From assembly GCA_025677815.1 (NCBI GenBank), contig JAIXMP010000023.1:186001-250000 (forward strand): DNA of 64,000 nt, in the 5' to 3' direction. Source of the stretch: Phascolomyces articulosus (Eukaryota; Mucoromycota; Mucoromycetes; Mucorales; Lichtheimiaceae). Both the position numbers and the translations under genes were made by a program. The notes beneath the pieces are model-generated. The model did not search any database. It saw nothing but the letters and a program-made list of their open reading frames with translations, and was not told where the DNA came from. Shown one piece after another: positions 47,301 through 59,369 of the stretch; positions within the stretch are counted from its first letter, which is position 1; each line of letters opens with the position of its first letter.

Positions 47301-48645
47301 TAAGTATATGTCATGATGAGCTCATTGAACTCTTCCTCCTAATCCCTTACTATCGGTTCCCTCTCTCTCACAAAAAAAAAGCTATATATTATTACCGTAT
47401 TATTTAAAAGTGCTTTGAAACATCGTAAAATATCACCTTCTGCTTGTAAATCAGTGTCTCGTCTAAAAAAGTGTGATTTATATAAAAAAAATTAGCTATA
47501 ACTTTTTTCCACCACATCAATTTTCTACACTTGCCACTCCCCTAGAATTAACCCACTATTTATGATTTAAACTTACTTGTGCCTCGATTTATTAACTACC
47601 CCGAGCGCAGCTGTAATTATTTGCATACCACGCATGTCAATGAATTGGCGTACCCAACTATATAATTATATAATTAATTTCATTTTCTCCCACATCATTA
47701 ATCAAAACCAGTTCATCATCTTAATGTAAATAAATATAATTCAAATTTACCTCAATGGCATGGTTCTTAAGCTTACACCCAAATGAGCCAATGTTTTTCC
47801 TTGTATTCCTTTCATATCCGGCTCTGACAACTTTTTCACGTAAAACTCGGGTCCTTTCTTTTCTGATGCATCTTTATCAACCATCACCCCTCCTCTTCTG
47901 GATGCTGCTTGTGTGGATACTTTCATTGCCCCTGTTTCTGCTTGAATATCTTGAGATACCATTAATCGTTTCTTTTCAATTGAAAATCCTAACATGACAG
48001 CTCTTGCATTTGGATCATTGATACCACGTCGTGTCTATATAATCCCATACAATAAAATGAGATAAACTATTTCCAATATTTTTTTTTCCGATTAATAGCT
48101 TTCCTCTTTCTTTCTTACCAGCATTTTTTCAAACCGTGTTTCTATTTCATTTTCGTTCAACATTTCAGGTCGCATGGCTAACAAGTCACTCATGGATTCT
48201 GTACTGCTCATAAATGAATATGAAGTTGTATTGGAAGCTTGTGAACTACGTAATGTCGATCCTTCCCATGAGCCTAAGAAAAAAAAAAAAGGATCGCACG
48301 TTTTTTTTTCACACCCCCCAAAAAAATAACACACAGACAAAATGTCATCAATGAAGCTGGAACAATAATAAAAATAATAATCATCCAAAATAATAATAAT
48401 AAATACTGACTATGGTTATAATCGTCTGTTGCTGCATCAGAAAGAGTTGAAGAATATAAACTTGATAATGAAGTAGGATGAGATGGTGATGGCGAACGTC
48501 TGTTGATATTACTACTATTACTGTTGTTGCTCATATTACTACTTTGACTTGTACTAGTAGGTAAACCTGTCGGTCGAGCATTCGTAGCAAGAACAATAGG
48601 ATCGCGTTTTCCTTTTGTTTTACTGCTTCGACCGAAAATATCCAT
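41361..48645 (-). CDS. Diaphanous-related formin (Bni1/SepA type)
   Basis: Eighteen exons, all junctions in frame, give 1863 residues: 48411-48645, 48119-48273, 47751-48034, 47577-47657, 47396-47462, 46958-47293, 46249-46843, 45815-46152, 45428-45726, 43624-45341, 43315-43532, 43145-43231, 42993-43061, 42818-42901, 42599-42731, 42178-42476, 41927-42056, 41361-41824. Formins nucleate and elongate unbranched actin filaments for polar tip growth and septation. Domains: GTPase-binding/FH3 region (about 110-580), coiled coil (about 540-660), a Ser-rich segment, FH1 with polyproline runs of 8-12 (about 1165-1280), FH2 (about 1290-1690, from LPAVKTRALQWQKM; LMVGNFLNGT is visible) and a C-terminal DAD-like element IMDTLLHKLRSGE (about 1718) followed by basic residues. 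GBD plus DAD implies Rho-released autoinhibition. Confidence 0.95.
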
Positions 48646-49660
48646 TCTTTCTTTTATTGTTTCTACTTCTTCTCCTTTGTCTCTTCTTCTCTATTTGTCA
48701 ACTGAATTGGGGAAAAGTAAAAAAAAAAAAAAAAGGATTGAGAAAAAAGAAAAAGATCCACTTTTAGTTTTTTTTTCTTCCCCTTCGAGCAACTAATTAT
48801 ATGTAACACAAACTGTTATAACAATGCTTTCTCCTTCCTTTCTCCCGCAACAACAGGGCAAATCCTTTTTTTTTTTATTATTTGATTAAAGAGGTATGTT
48901 AAGTGAGATTATAGATAATATGGTAACTATGTTCAATCCACTTGCATATTATTATTATTATTATTATTATCAGTATCAGTATCCTTTCATCATGCATTTA
49001 TGGATGATGATCATCATCAATAACCGAACGAATATTCTAATCCGCGTTACCAAGGTTTTGTTACCTTATAGTTGTCATGTAAATAGATGATATTTTTAGC
49101 TTTAAACTTCTATTTTATCGATTTCAAGGCGATGTCAATTTTATTTATAAATATAGAAATTTTACTTAAAGTGGTAGTAATGATATCAATCTTCGAGCCT
49201 CTTTATCTTCCCTCTCCCCCCATCTTTCGTTGGAAACGAATGTTGCTGTCGTTGTCAAAATAAAATAATATGAAAATAGATTTGAGTGAGAAAAAAAAAT
49301 ATGAAAAAAAAAACCTGATTGTGACATTTTTAATATATTCTATCATAAAGACAAACTAACCGCGATTTATAGTTATTCATGTGCTAAACTTAAAAAAACC
49401 AAGAAGATGGATTATAAAAATGGGTGATTTATTATAATAATAAAGGTTGAATGGTGTTATCCTTTGGGTTACATCTGAGTTTTTGGTGTAGCACTCTGAG
49501 TGTATGTGTGTGCTGCAATTTCTAATTTATTTATATATTTATTATAAGAGTCTAGGCATGATATTTTCTCATCTGCTTTCATTCTTTTCCACGTATGAAG
49601 CACATTTAAACTTTTTGTTATCATAACCAAGAAAAAGGATTATCTTTAACTTTGTTCCTG
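48646..49660. promoter_or_regulatory. Upstream region of the formin
   Basis: Contains homopolymer runs near 48720-48735 and a TTA repeat at about 48949-48970. The proximal 200 bases are presumably the formin promoter and 5' leader. No credible gene. Confidence 0.4.
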
Positions 49661-50224
49661 TTAGATTCTCATTAAACAAAGTTCATTACTATGGAAATTG
49701 GATGACCATATGTTGCAAACACGTAATTGAGCCAGAATATTAAGTGAGCCATAATCTTTATATGGGTCAAATTTACAGCTTCCAAATTCTGTAATACAAA
49801 TCAAATATAGAACTCTTTTATACCCCAATTTAGTTTATCAGAAATGCTATCACTTATTACTTCGGAGGAAACTCTATAAAGGAAGTAAAAACAAAGTCAT
49901 AAAAAATTTGTTATAAATATCAAGGATATATAATGCAATTTAGCCATTGGAATGATGATAAGTGGGAACTTCCATGAAGAGCCATTAATAAGTGTAATTA
50001 TACTACAATCTTTAAGAAAAGATTGACTATAATACAATATATCAAAAAGCAAAAAAAAAAAAAAAATAGGGACCATGATCTGAGCGATACATTTTTTGAG
50101 TGCATCTATCAATATGAATGCCATGGATATTAGAAGGATAAAATGCATAAATTGTAGGATTCGTTCGAATGCAGGAATTCAAATTTTTGTTAAGCATCAA
50201 GTGGGATGAGCCTAATTCAATGAA
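49661..50224 (-). pseudogene. Decayed gene fragments, unknown
   Basis: Reading leftward from 50224, one frame gives FIELGSSHLMLNKNLNSCIR, TIYAFYPSNIHGIHIDRCTQ and KMYRSDHGPY. It then runs into a T-rich tract at about 50047-50067. After a messy interval another frame gives VSSEVISDSISDKLNWGIKE (about 49820-49880). A third (49661-49813) reads EFGSCKFDPYKDYGSLNILA and QLRVCNIWSSNFHSNELCLM before its stop. Order and texture suggest one gene broken by indels and the T run. I do not recognise the family. Confidence 0.4.
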
Positions 50225-50512
50225 TCAACACCTTATATTATACTCAAAAACAAACAGTATTCTCAGCCAAATGCAAAACTTGTTGCTACAGAAAAAAAAT
50301 GTAGTAAACTGCTGAAATTCCTTTATGATATGATGATGACGATATGCCCACACAAAAAAAACCCATTAAACTCCTATTAATCATCTTGGGTGCTTTTATA
50401 AAATGAAAAGTTCAAAACAGATCTAGCATTTATTTTCCCACCCTCACATATTACAGCAGAAGAATATAAATAATGTATGAATATGTAATAAATAGTACTA
50501 GTATGTTTATTA
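50225..50512. other. 3' flank of the first GNAT gene
   Basis: Short AT-rich spacer; no gene seen. Confidence 0.4.
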
Positions 50513-51173
50513 TTAAACAAGAGGTCTCTTCATGATAACGAGGTCAGAATCACCCGTTGGTTTAACTTTAGCATCCTTATAATGAAAGCTGAAATCCACA
50601 CGTTCTGATTCCTCAACAAATCCAAGTTTTTTATACCAAGAAATCACATCTGAACGTGAAGCAAAAGTCGTCAAAGTAGCAGTTGGAATTCCCTTGTTTT
50701 TCATTTGTTCCAACATGTAACGAAACAATTGACCTCCAGCACCACGAGATTGATAGGTGGGTGCAACAGCCAATAATGTACAATATGCCTCTCCTTTATC
50801 ATTGGGTTGTTCATACATGATGGTACCAACAATCTCATCGCCATCCAATGCCAAATAGAGTACGTGGGTTGTGCCGTTTCTTTCGATCAAATCTTTAATT
50901 TCGGTTGCATTTGTTCGTGGCTCGCTTACGATATGCTTGGGTGATGTCCAACCGTCTATTATTATAACATAGTACAATAGTAGGCATGTGTTTTTTTTGT
51001 CAGGGTTTGTAATTGAATATCAAAAAACAAACATTTCGTTTTTTTTTTCTTTTCTTTTTTTTTTTTTCTTCACCTTCAGATTCGGAAAAAGCGAGATTTA
51101 CTACTGTGACAATGGTGTCGGTATATTTAAGGTCGTCAATAATGGCCTCGCGTAATTGATATTGTTGAACCAT
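50513..51173 (-). CDS. GNAT-family N-acetyltransferase, copy A
   Basis: Two exons (51074-51173, 50513-50955) give 180 residues starting MVQQYQLREAIIDDL. GNAT enzymes move an acetyl group from acetyl-CoA to an amine; the substrate here is unknown. Core features: the beta4 strand AYCTLLAVAPTYQSRGAGGQL contains the acetyl-CoA pyrophosphate loop (Q/RxxGxG/A, QSRGAGG), and WYKKLGFVEE is the C-terminal GNAT signature. The single intron has a less usual GTGAAG donor and a T-rich middle. Copy B (52658) has the same length, the same intron position and phase, and the same WYKKLGFVE signature, so this is a tandem duplication. Confidence 0.9.
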
Positions 51174-51979
51174 GATGTAGGTATATGTATTTTTCAACGA
51201 TCGGCTAGTCTGCGTGTGGTACTTTTTATTATAGAGGGAAAAAGAGAAAGAGAAAGAAAAGAACTATTTATTCGGATTAGATCCAGAGTATGCCAAGGTA
51301 AAAAGAATACCATCTATCACCGATGAGTCAATTTGTATATACCGCACGTATTAATAATGATTTCGTTTCCCTTTCTTCTTCTTCCCCTTTCTCACAATGA
51401 CGTGTTGTTTTCCTGGTAATTTTTATTTTACATACTGTACGTTGAACATCTTCGATATCGACTTTGATATATATTTTTTTATAATATATCATTTTCATTT
51501 TCACCAAAATGGATTGCCCACTTTTTCTTCATTATTCCACTCGGACTTTTGATAGGGATGAGCCGATCCAATGGTACGTTGACTCATTCTCGTACCTGAA
51601 CGATCATAGGTGACATATGACATAAAATGTAGTTTTGTTTGTTTAACTGGCATTGAAAAAAAATCGCTGTCGTAGTGTGTCCTGATGTTAGATAGGTCCC
51701 AATTTTAAACGGAGACAGCATAATGATCAAACCAAAAAGAGATGCTTTTCAGTAGTAAGTCAATACAGCATATCGTGACACATCTTCCATCTTATGTGGG
51801 GTAATAATTCTAACTTAATGCTACCAAGATACCGGTTACTGCCTTCTATAGAGAATTCACAACAATAACATGACATACTATGAATTCACTGTATGTAAAA
51901 GTATATATAATTCATTTTATCTGGGTTTTTATTCTTTATTACAATTCTCTGTTTGCAGTATTACAAATGTATATATCTA
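51174..51979. other. Spacer between the two GNAT genes
   Basis: Holds the promoter of copy A. It contains a GA-rich run (51235-51262) and no credible coding frame. Confidence 0.45.
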
Positions 51980-52658
51980 TTAATTAATAAGAGACTTTTT
52001 CATTATAAGGGATGATATGCCTGGTAAGGTATGGCCGCGCCAGTTAAATTCTATTTTCCCTCCTTCAACAAAACCTAGTTTCTTATACCACGCGATTAAA
52101 TCCGTCCGATTATCAAGGAGATCAAGGACGACCTTTGTACCACCCATACTTTTCATGCGATCAAACATGTATTGCATCAATTGATTTCCTATTCCTTTGG
52201 ATTGATATTCCGGTGCAACTGATAACAAGGTAAATTCAGTTTCACCTTGATCATTGGGGAAATTGGATAAGAGTGTGCCAATAATATTATTATCTTCAAA
52301 TGCAAATGCAAGAATATGTGTCGTGCCTGCATTTTTTTCAATAAACATTTTAATTTCGTCTGTATTTATTCGTGGCACATTGAATTCAAATTCATCTTTG
52401 GCTTTGGTCCAACTATCTATAGGATATATCATTGTATAGTATATAAAACATAAACATTGTTAATAGATATATAAATGGAGAAGTTTGTTTGTTATATCAG
52501 AGCTGTTATTATCCAATTCGAGATAAACAAAATGTATTATATATACATTTACCCCCAGTTTGATATGCCTCATTCACAACTCTAACAATATCGTCGGTAT
52601 ACTTGAGATCGTCAACTGTTGCTTCTCGGATATGGAAATTGTTGGTTTGTTGTACCAT
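51980..52658 (-). CDS. GNAT-family N-acetyltransferase, copy B
   Basis: Two exons (52553-52658, 51980-52416) give 180 residues, starting MVQQTNNFHIREATVDDLKY. The acetyl-CoA loop appears in EFTLLSVAPEYQSKGIGNQL (QSKGIG) and the C-terminal signature is AWYKKLGFVEGG. The intron falls at the same codon and phase as in copy A (just before DSWTKAK here, DGWTSPK there). The two proteins have diverged, notably in the ~15 C-terminal residues and around the loop, so they may have different amine substrates. Confidence 0.9.
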
Positions 52659-53496
52659 TTCTTGGTGTTGTATATATATAACAAAATCTGTTGTTGTTTA
52701 CAATTACCGTATGTGCCAAGATGATTTTTTTTAAGATGAAGAAAGAAAAAAAAATCAATGCGTTTTTATATAATTTTAATTCCATAGGAATAAGATTTAG
52801 GGTCACCGTGAGTCAATTTATATGACGATGACACAGAATAAGAGCATGTCTTTATATTTAAATAGAAACATCATGGATTGGAAATGGTACAATAACATGC
52901 TATTTTTAAGTCATTTTCCCATTACTTTTTATAGTTTAAACTTTGTCAATGGCCTAGTTTGAGCATTTATTACATATGACCACACCAATGCTTGTCATAC
53001 TCCAATATTAAACTATATATTATATTATCAATGTTTTTCTTTAATTGAACATTATTGGTCACTTTCTTGGACAGCGTAAAAAATAAGCAATAGTAAATTT
53101 GTTTTATGAATGAATACAAGGAAGGATTAGTTTGTGAGAATTGTATATGTACTTTTAGTATCCACATTATTTAGCATTCGTTTTTTTTCATGGTTCATGA
53201 TTTATCGCCAAACGTAATTGATGCACCTTGAAAGGAAAAAAATAACAATTATAGGATCCAGATACGTGTCACACATATTTATTTTAATCATGAGCTTGGT
53301 CGCTAATGAACATCTAGACAACAGTTAATATAAACATAAACAAAGTCGCTCCTAAAGTGTTCCGCGTTGTATTGTCATGTTTATTATGGGTCAAGAAAGC
53401 TATTATAAATTCTTTCTTTTGTATTATTACCAATGATTATATAACAACAAATATGTATACTGCTCTTCTTTCTATCAGTGGCAACGAATTTTTTGT
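52659..53496. other. Upstream region of GNAT copy B, no gene seen
   Basis: AT-rich sequence; a 65-residue frame near 52970 is low-complexity and not credible. The proximal 150 bases should hold the copy B promoter. Confidence 0.4.
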
Positions 53497-53742
53497 CTAA
53501 AGCTCTTTTAAAATATCCACGGCCATGTTTTTGTCAGCGTGGTCTATGATTCTAATGAAATACACATAGTGTCATATGTCTTGTTGGTATTGTACAATCA
53601 ATGCGGTAAAACGATGGCTTGAAGTGACTTAAATACTACTGTTTGATGGCTGAGTTCCATCACAAGCTGTTATTGTTGGGGATTTGGTAAGATTGCTGTT
53701 GTGCCAAATTTCGGTGCAACTAAAGGAAGCAATGTCTTTTTT
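53497..53742 (-). pseudogene. Remnant frame with two internal stops, unknown
   Basis: One minus-strand frame of 82 codons reads DIASFSCTEIWHNSNLTKSP and TACDGTQPSNSSI, a TAA, VTSSHRFTALIVQYQQDI, a TGA, then HYVYFIRIIDHADKNMAVDI and LKEL before TAG at 53497. Three protein-like stretches in the same frame separated only by stop codons suggest a relic that lost function by point mutation. No start codon or family is identified. Confidence 0.4.
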
Positions 53743-54269
53743 TCACTCCAACAAATTATTGTTAAGAAATATCAATCCTGATCGTAATTACATATCATAT
53801 TATTGTTCTTATTATTGGTATAAACCATATCATGTTTATTAAAACAAAAACAAAAAATATATATTTTGTATCAATGTTTTTGTTTTAGCCTGGGTTCGCT
53901 GTTCAAAAAAACAGACATGTGAAAAAAAAACCACTCTTGTATTATTTGCCATTATGTGATCTCATATATTAAAAAGGATGAATATATAAAAAATATGTTG
54001 TCAATGAAAAGAACAAGAAAAAACAAAAAGAAAGACCCTTTTTTATAATAAAGTTTTCAGGAAATTATTTTAGGTACAATTTTTTCTTTTTAATTTTATG
54101 GGAATCCGTACATATGAAATATGAGAAGAAAGGGTGGTGATGATGTTAAAATGTAAGGTCAACCAATAGGTTTGACAAATTGTAGCATACCTTAAAGAGC
54201 AAAACTGGGTTTGTATATTTTCTGGACCTTTTTCTTTCTCTACACTCATATCTTTTTTATTTTATTTTA
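53743..54269. promoter_or_regulatory. Upstream region of MSP1
   Basis: AT-rich, with a short pyrimidine-rich stretch (CTTTTTCTTTCTCTAC) ending about 30 bases before the MSP1 start codon. No gene seen. Confidence 0.4.
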
Positions 54270-56022
54270 ATGGGTTTATTCTCTAATATCGTCGATCGCT
54301 CGTCTACGATGCGTCCCGAAACTAAAAAATATGCTGCTGATGGTAATTCATTTTATTCATTGAATTTCTCTTCTCTATTCTATCAAACTCGATTGTCTTA
54401 TATATATATATCAATAATTTTTATTATAGTGGCCGTCTTCGCTTTATCACAAGTAGCTTTTTACTTTGCATTCAAGTGGATTGTTAGTTCTTTGGATCCC
54501 AACAAAGCTAAACGCCAAGAAGCAAAGAGCAAGAGTTCAAAGGTTCTTGGAAAACTTGGTGTAAGTATTTTTTTTAATATAACAACAATGAATGTTTTAT
54601 TTTTTTATAAATAATAGATTGCATACGCTAAAGAAAAAAGGGACGACGACAACAAATAGCAACAATATCATTTCGTTAATCTGATTATAAATTTTAAATA
54701 CAAAAAATATATATATATGTATTTATTCATTCTAGGTAAAAGATTTGAAACTTAGTGAATATGAACAATTGATTGCAGCCGAAGTTGTTCATGCTGATGA
54801 GTTACATGTCACATTTAAAGGTATCTATTTATTAATGAAAAAGTAAAGGGGCAGGAGAAAGAAGGAAATGATTTTTTACAGTAACGAGAACGATTTCTAC
54901 GTATATATGGTACTAAACTAAGTATAATGAAAATAATAGAAATTGGTGGTCTTGATCATATTGTTCAAGATTTAAGGGAAAGTGTGATTTATCCACTCTG
55001 CTATCCCGAATTATTTACCTCAGCATCTGGATTATTAGGTGCTCCCAAGGGTGTTTTATTATATGGTCCACCTGGTTGTGGTAAAACGATGCTTGCCAAG
55101 GCATTGGCCAAAGAAAGTAACGCAACCTTTATCAACTTGCATGTTTCAACATTGACCGATAAATACTACGGTGAATCCAACAAACTGGTCGCAGCATTGT
55201 TTTCATTGGCTCGCAAGTTACAACCTGCTATTGTATTTATTGATGAAATTGATTCCTTTTTACGAGAACGTCGAAGTACCGATCATGAAACGACGGGTAT
55301 GATGAAGGCTGAATTCATGAGTCTTTGGGATGGTTTGACCACAGGCGAAGATAGTCGTATTGTCGTACTAGGTGCCACCAATCGTCCCAATGATATCGAT
55401 TCCGCTATTCTTCGAAGAATGCCAAAACGATTTGCTGTACGACTTCCAAATGAAGAGCAAAGAAGAAGCATTTTAAGCTTGGTAAGAATAAGAATAGGGC
55501 TATGAGAAATTGGATATGTAAATGTGTACCAGAGAGAGAGAGAGAGAGATAGTGAAGCAGAAAAATCATTGACTGGAATTATTTCTTGCATGCTTTTTTT
55601 ATTAGCTGTTACAAGATATTAAATTAGCACCTGATTTTAATATGAATGATCTTGTAAAACGAACAGCCGATTGTTCTGGTAGTGATTTAAAGGAACTTTG
55701 CCGTAATGCAGCCATGATTCCTATCCGTGAATATGTTCGATCTATTCAAAAGAAAGGTGATTTTGATGGAACAAGCGATAGCTTATTAGATATTGATACT
55801 TCGGTAAGAAATATAGCAAAAAAAAAAAGAGATATAGTGAAAGAATAGGTAATGAACCATAGTCAAAAACAAAACTAATCTAGATAAATTTAAATATAGA
55901 ATATAAACACTCGACCATTGACAGTAGAAGACTTTTATGCTTTTGATGAAACAAATGCAAAGACCTATGCTTATTCACAAGGAGAAAAATTACCTATTCC
56001 ACAGCAAGAAAACCTTGATTAA
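54270..56022 (+). CDS. MSP1: Msp1/ATAD1 AAA+ membrane-protein extractase
   Basis: Six exons (54270-54342, 54430-54560, 54736-54820, 54940-55481, 55606-55803, 55900-56022) give 383 residues, as expected for Msp1 (yeast 362). It is anchored in the mitochondrial outer and peroxisomal membranes and pulls out mistargeted tail-anchored proteins. A transmembrane helix lies near residues 26-47. The AAA domain shows Walker A GPPGCGKT (about 139-146), Walker B IVFIDEID, sensor-1 [10 protein letters not shown] and the arginine-finger element [21 protein letters not shown] is the typical lid segment. All junctions are in frame with good consensus; the start is the first ATG and gives the expected N-terminus. 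Confidence 0.95.
55531..55549. repeat. GA dinucleotide repeat in an MSP1 intron
   Basis: About nine GA units lie in the fourth intron of MSP1. Confidence 0.85.
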
Positions 56023-56429
56023 GTTTATTTTTTCTTGTCAATTCTATTACGTTTTACATATATACTACCTCACCCTCTCCACCAGACACATATACTCTTT
56101 CTCAATTACATATTAATGTTAAAAAAAAATTCAATTGAAAAAAATATATATTATAAAAAATAGTGAAATTCATATAAAAATGGATTATATATTATAGCAC
56201 AGAATCGGGCAACAGCAACTTTCATTATTAAAATATGTGCAGCAGGGTAGAAATATATGATAGTTGGTAACAACCCCTGCATCGCGCGAGAATACTTAAC
56301 ACATTGTCAGGTGTGCATTGTTTCGCTAAATTGATTCCAAATAAAGATAAATAATGCCTTTTTTTTTTCTCTTTTTTTTTTCTTTCTTCCTTCTATGTGA
56401 CATATTGACAAAGATATATTATTAATCCA
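56023..56429. other. Spacer between MSP1 and the HAD hydrolase gene
   Basis: AT-rich 3' flank of MSP1, then a pyrimidine-rich stretch (56359-56395) just upstream of the HAD start. No gene seen. Confidence 0.5.
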
Positions 56430-57373
56430 ATGCCTGCAGTAGCTTTTGACTTTCTTGGTACTTATTCCTTATCGACACACAACTTGATAGTATCTATACT
56501 TATAATACAAAAAAAATAGGTACACTCTTTTCTTTTGAACCAGTGATCGATCGACTTGATCAAGTATTATTTGCTCATGATCAAAACAGCAATGGTCAGT
56601 ACAAATGTGCTGCGAGTACCACACGGCCCATGGCTGAACAATTCTTTTTTCAATGGATGTGGTCAAGTTTACGAGATTACTTTGGTGCGTCTCAAGCAGG
56701 TCGTTATTGTCCCTTGTTGACTGTTTTATCTAGTACTTTACCAAGAGCTTTGATGATTGAAGGATATCCGGTACCAATAAAAGAAGATATGGATAAGATC
56801 ATTCTTGCGTTTCGACAAGAAATTAAACCGTCTGATACTGCACTCAAAGCGCTTCAATTACTCAAGGATAATAAATGGGATATTTGGGTAGTGACCAACG
56901 GTGGTTATGCATCCACTGTATCCTTGTTATCCAAGAACAATATTTTGGATTATTTCCGTCAAGGTGACGAAGTTGATGAAATTAATGTCTTGAGTTGTGA
57001 TGATTTGATGATATCCAAACCTCATCCCAAGGTTTATTCAGAACTCATGCGATTGAATGTTCACAGGACCCGGCGTATTGAGGTATACATATATATATAT
57101 ATATAGGTTTTTTTTAACACTTATATATAACAAACACTGATTTTATATATTTGTAATATGGGATAGAATTTTTATATTATTGCTTCACATGCGTGGGATC
57201 TTGCAGGTGCCAAAAATGTATCATTCCGAACCGTATTTTTGACAACCGAAGAAAAGATATATCCAACGGAAATGTATGATGGCGTTGGACCAGATTTACA
57301 AGGGGATTCAATTTTAGAATGTGTTCAAGCAATGATAGATCTTGAAAAGAATAAAAAACACTTCCTTTATTAG
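56430..57373 (+). CDS. Haloacid-dehalogenase-type (HAD superfamily) hydrolase
   Basis: Three exons (56430-56457, 56520-57082, 57167-57373) give 265 residues. HAD motif I is FDFLGT (nucleophile Asp7); as in haloacid dehalogenases (FDxxGT) the second Asp of phosphatases is missing. Motif II is WVVTNGG, motif III the Lys in SKPHPKVY, and motif IV corresponds to ASHAWDLAGA, where dehalogenases carry AAHxWD. It therefore resembles L-2-haloacid dehalogenase-like proteins more than phosphatases, but the substrate cannot be told. The first exon is only 28 nt and the first intron cuts through motif I between Leu9 and the completion of Gly10, so a missed intron would lose the nucleophile. Confidence 0.88.
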
Positions 57374-57674
57374 AAAAAATAACACCCCACTTTCTAGATT
57401 ATATAGTGTACATAACATATCGCATTCAACCTCCACCTTTACAGACACACATACACATATATATTACATTTTACTAATACAAATGCAACTTTATATCCAA
57501 TTTATATACATAAACAAGAAAAAAAAGATTCTCATACGTATTATTTTTACAATCATTTATATATACACAGCATATTATACATGATGATGATGGTGGTGGT
57601 AATAAAGAGTATCAGTAGTAGTGATGATGACGATGACATAACGGAGTAGCCAATGGATAATATTCATATGTATC
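57374..57674. other. Convergent 3' region
   Basis: Between the HAD hydrolase stop and the ERI1 stop; AT-rich, with a short ATG/GGT-type microsatellite-like run near 57580-57600. No gene. Confidence 0.5.
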
Positions 57675-58920
57675 TTATCTTCTTTTCCTTCCAAGACCTT
57701 TTCTTCGTTTTGGTTTATCCCAATACATATTCGTTTTGAATACACAACCATCTTGGCGCATTTTTTCAGCGATCCGATATAAATTTCGAGCATCATCCAA
57801 TCCAGAATGTTGTCTACCATCAAATGACATATGTAACGTTTCCAACATTTTAGCAATATTCATTCCTTCTTTAAATCCATAGAATTCTCGATACATTTTT
57901 CGAATATTCACCCATGGTAATTTAAAATAGGAAGGTCGTTCAATACTACTATGAATACATTGTTTGGTAATAAAATCTCGAATATCAAAGGGACCATCTA
58001 AATCGTTCGTGCGTAATTATTATATTTACTTATTAATGTCTCTCATTCCTTAACTTATCCCTCTCACCCCCCCCCTGTTTTTTCTCACATCAAGATCGAT
58101 CGTTATTGATATTATGAAACAAACTAAAAGCATATCCATAGGCATACCTGTTACGAATGCTGCACTCTTTTTTCTAAACAATTCATATTTGGCAAGGAAT
58201 TCTTGAAATAAATTCAATACTTCAACAAAAGTTGGACTTTTATCTACCGTTTCCTTTTTTTATTATTAAAAAAAAACGAAAATAAAATTAGAAAATGTCA
58301 ATCCCTTACTCCTTTTTTATGCAAAACAAGCTTACCTGATCAATGCCTGTCAACTTTATACAATAATCGGAAAGGGTTGGATTTGTTTCTGGTTTGACAT
58401 AAGAACGAAATTCATCCACCTAGTAGTTGATAGTCATTGTTACTAAGTAAATCAACCGTATAATGTATCACTCGCAACTATTCTTCACATAATTTTATAT
58501 CAGATACATTACAATTTCAAAGGTACGACCGTTCACAAGGACAATAGGAAACTCAATAATTTCATTGTCATATTCAAAACCACCACCTTCTTCACACGTT
58601 GCTTCAACATCAAAAAATAAATAATAATCAAATGGTTGTTTTTGAATTTTGCTTGATATTTGTTCATTTTGATCTTGGTCGGATTGATCCGGGATAATAA
58701 CAGATTTTATCGTTGTGCTGCGTGACGATAGCGGCGACGTGTCATTCTTTTTTGTGTCAACTTGTTCTTTAGCAAGTTTTTTTTTTGCTTTACGTAAACG
58801 TTTCTTGAGTTCAGGTTTATGTCCTCGAGTATCTAGTCCAAGCTCTTCTAATGCTTTTCGAAGAGATTCTACTGTAGTAGTAGTAGAAGAACTCGTCATT
58901 GTCGTTGAATCACTTTCCAT
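57675..58920 (-). CDS. ERI1-like 3'-5' exoribonuclease with SAP domain
   Basis: Four exons (58513-58920, 58336-58419, 58148-58253, 57675-57997) give 306 residues. ERI1-type enzymes trim small RNAs, histone mRNA and 5.8S rRNA 3' ends and limit RNA interference. An N-terminal SAP motif (about 19-42, SLRKALEELGLDTRGHKPEL) is followed by a DEDDh nuclease core. The core shows FFDVEAT (Asp and Glu, about 104 and 106), DGPFDIRDF (Asp, about 200) and QHSGLDDARN (His about 263 and Asp about 267). The C-terminus is basic (KPKRRKGLGRKRR), perhaps for RNA or nuclear localisation. The third exon follows an unusually A-rich acceptor (AATAAAAAAAG). It shares a divergent promoter with WDR91. Confidence 0.92.
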
Positions 58921-59369
58921 TATGAAAATGTAGACATAAAAAAAAAGTTTTGGTGAGACAAAAAAAAATGGTCCGGAAATTTGATTTCAATTTATATTAA
59001 TGCTTCGTTGCTGGAACGTTCAAATTATATCATTAACTCGCAATCAGGTGCTAATACAACAGATCTTTAGATTATTTGCAAATATTCGTTATTGGGAGTA
59101 GTGTAGTTTATTTTTTTATATTATTATACAAGTTTTTACATTAGTATATTTTACTTGTAAGTGTGATGGATTATTGGAAAGTTCCTTCCTATGTTGCACC
59201 AATGTAATGGATGATATAGATGAAATTTCAGTTACCCAATTTGGAGATTGGGGAGGAACAAAAAAAAATGACTTGCTGCTGAAGAAGTAACCCCCTTTTC
59301 ACTCACTACCTTTATTAACAGTAAAGTAGCTAGCATTTTTTTTCTCTTTTCTGTCTTTTCCCTCCTCCA
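58921..59369. promoter_or_regulatory. Bidirectional promoter region, ERI1-like / WDR91
   Basis: 449 bases separate the two divergent start codons, so both promoters lie here. A pyrimidine-rich run (59336-59368) directly precedes the WDR91 start. No other feature recognised. Confidence 0.55.

Noticed and set aside
48949..48970. TTA repeats as a CRISPR-like or satellite array
   Set aside because: Simple trinucleotide microsatellite with no spacer structure.
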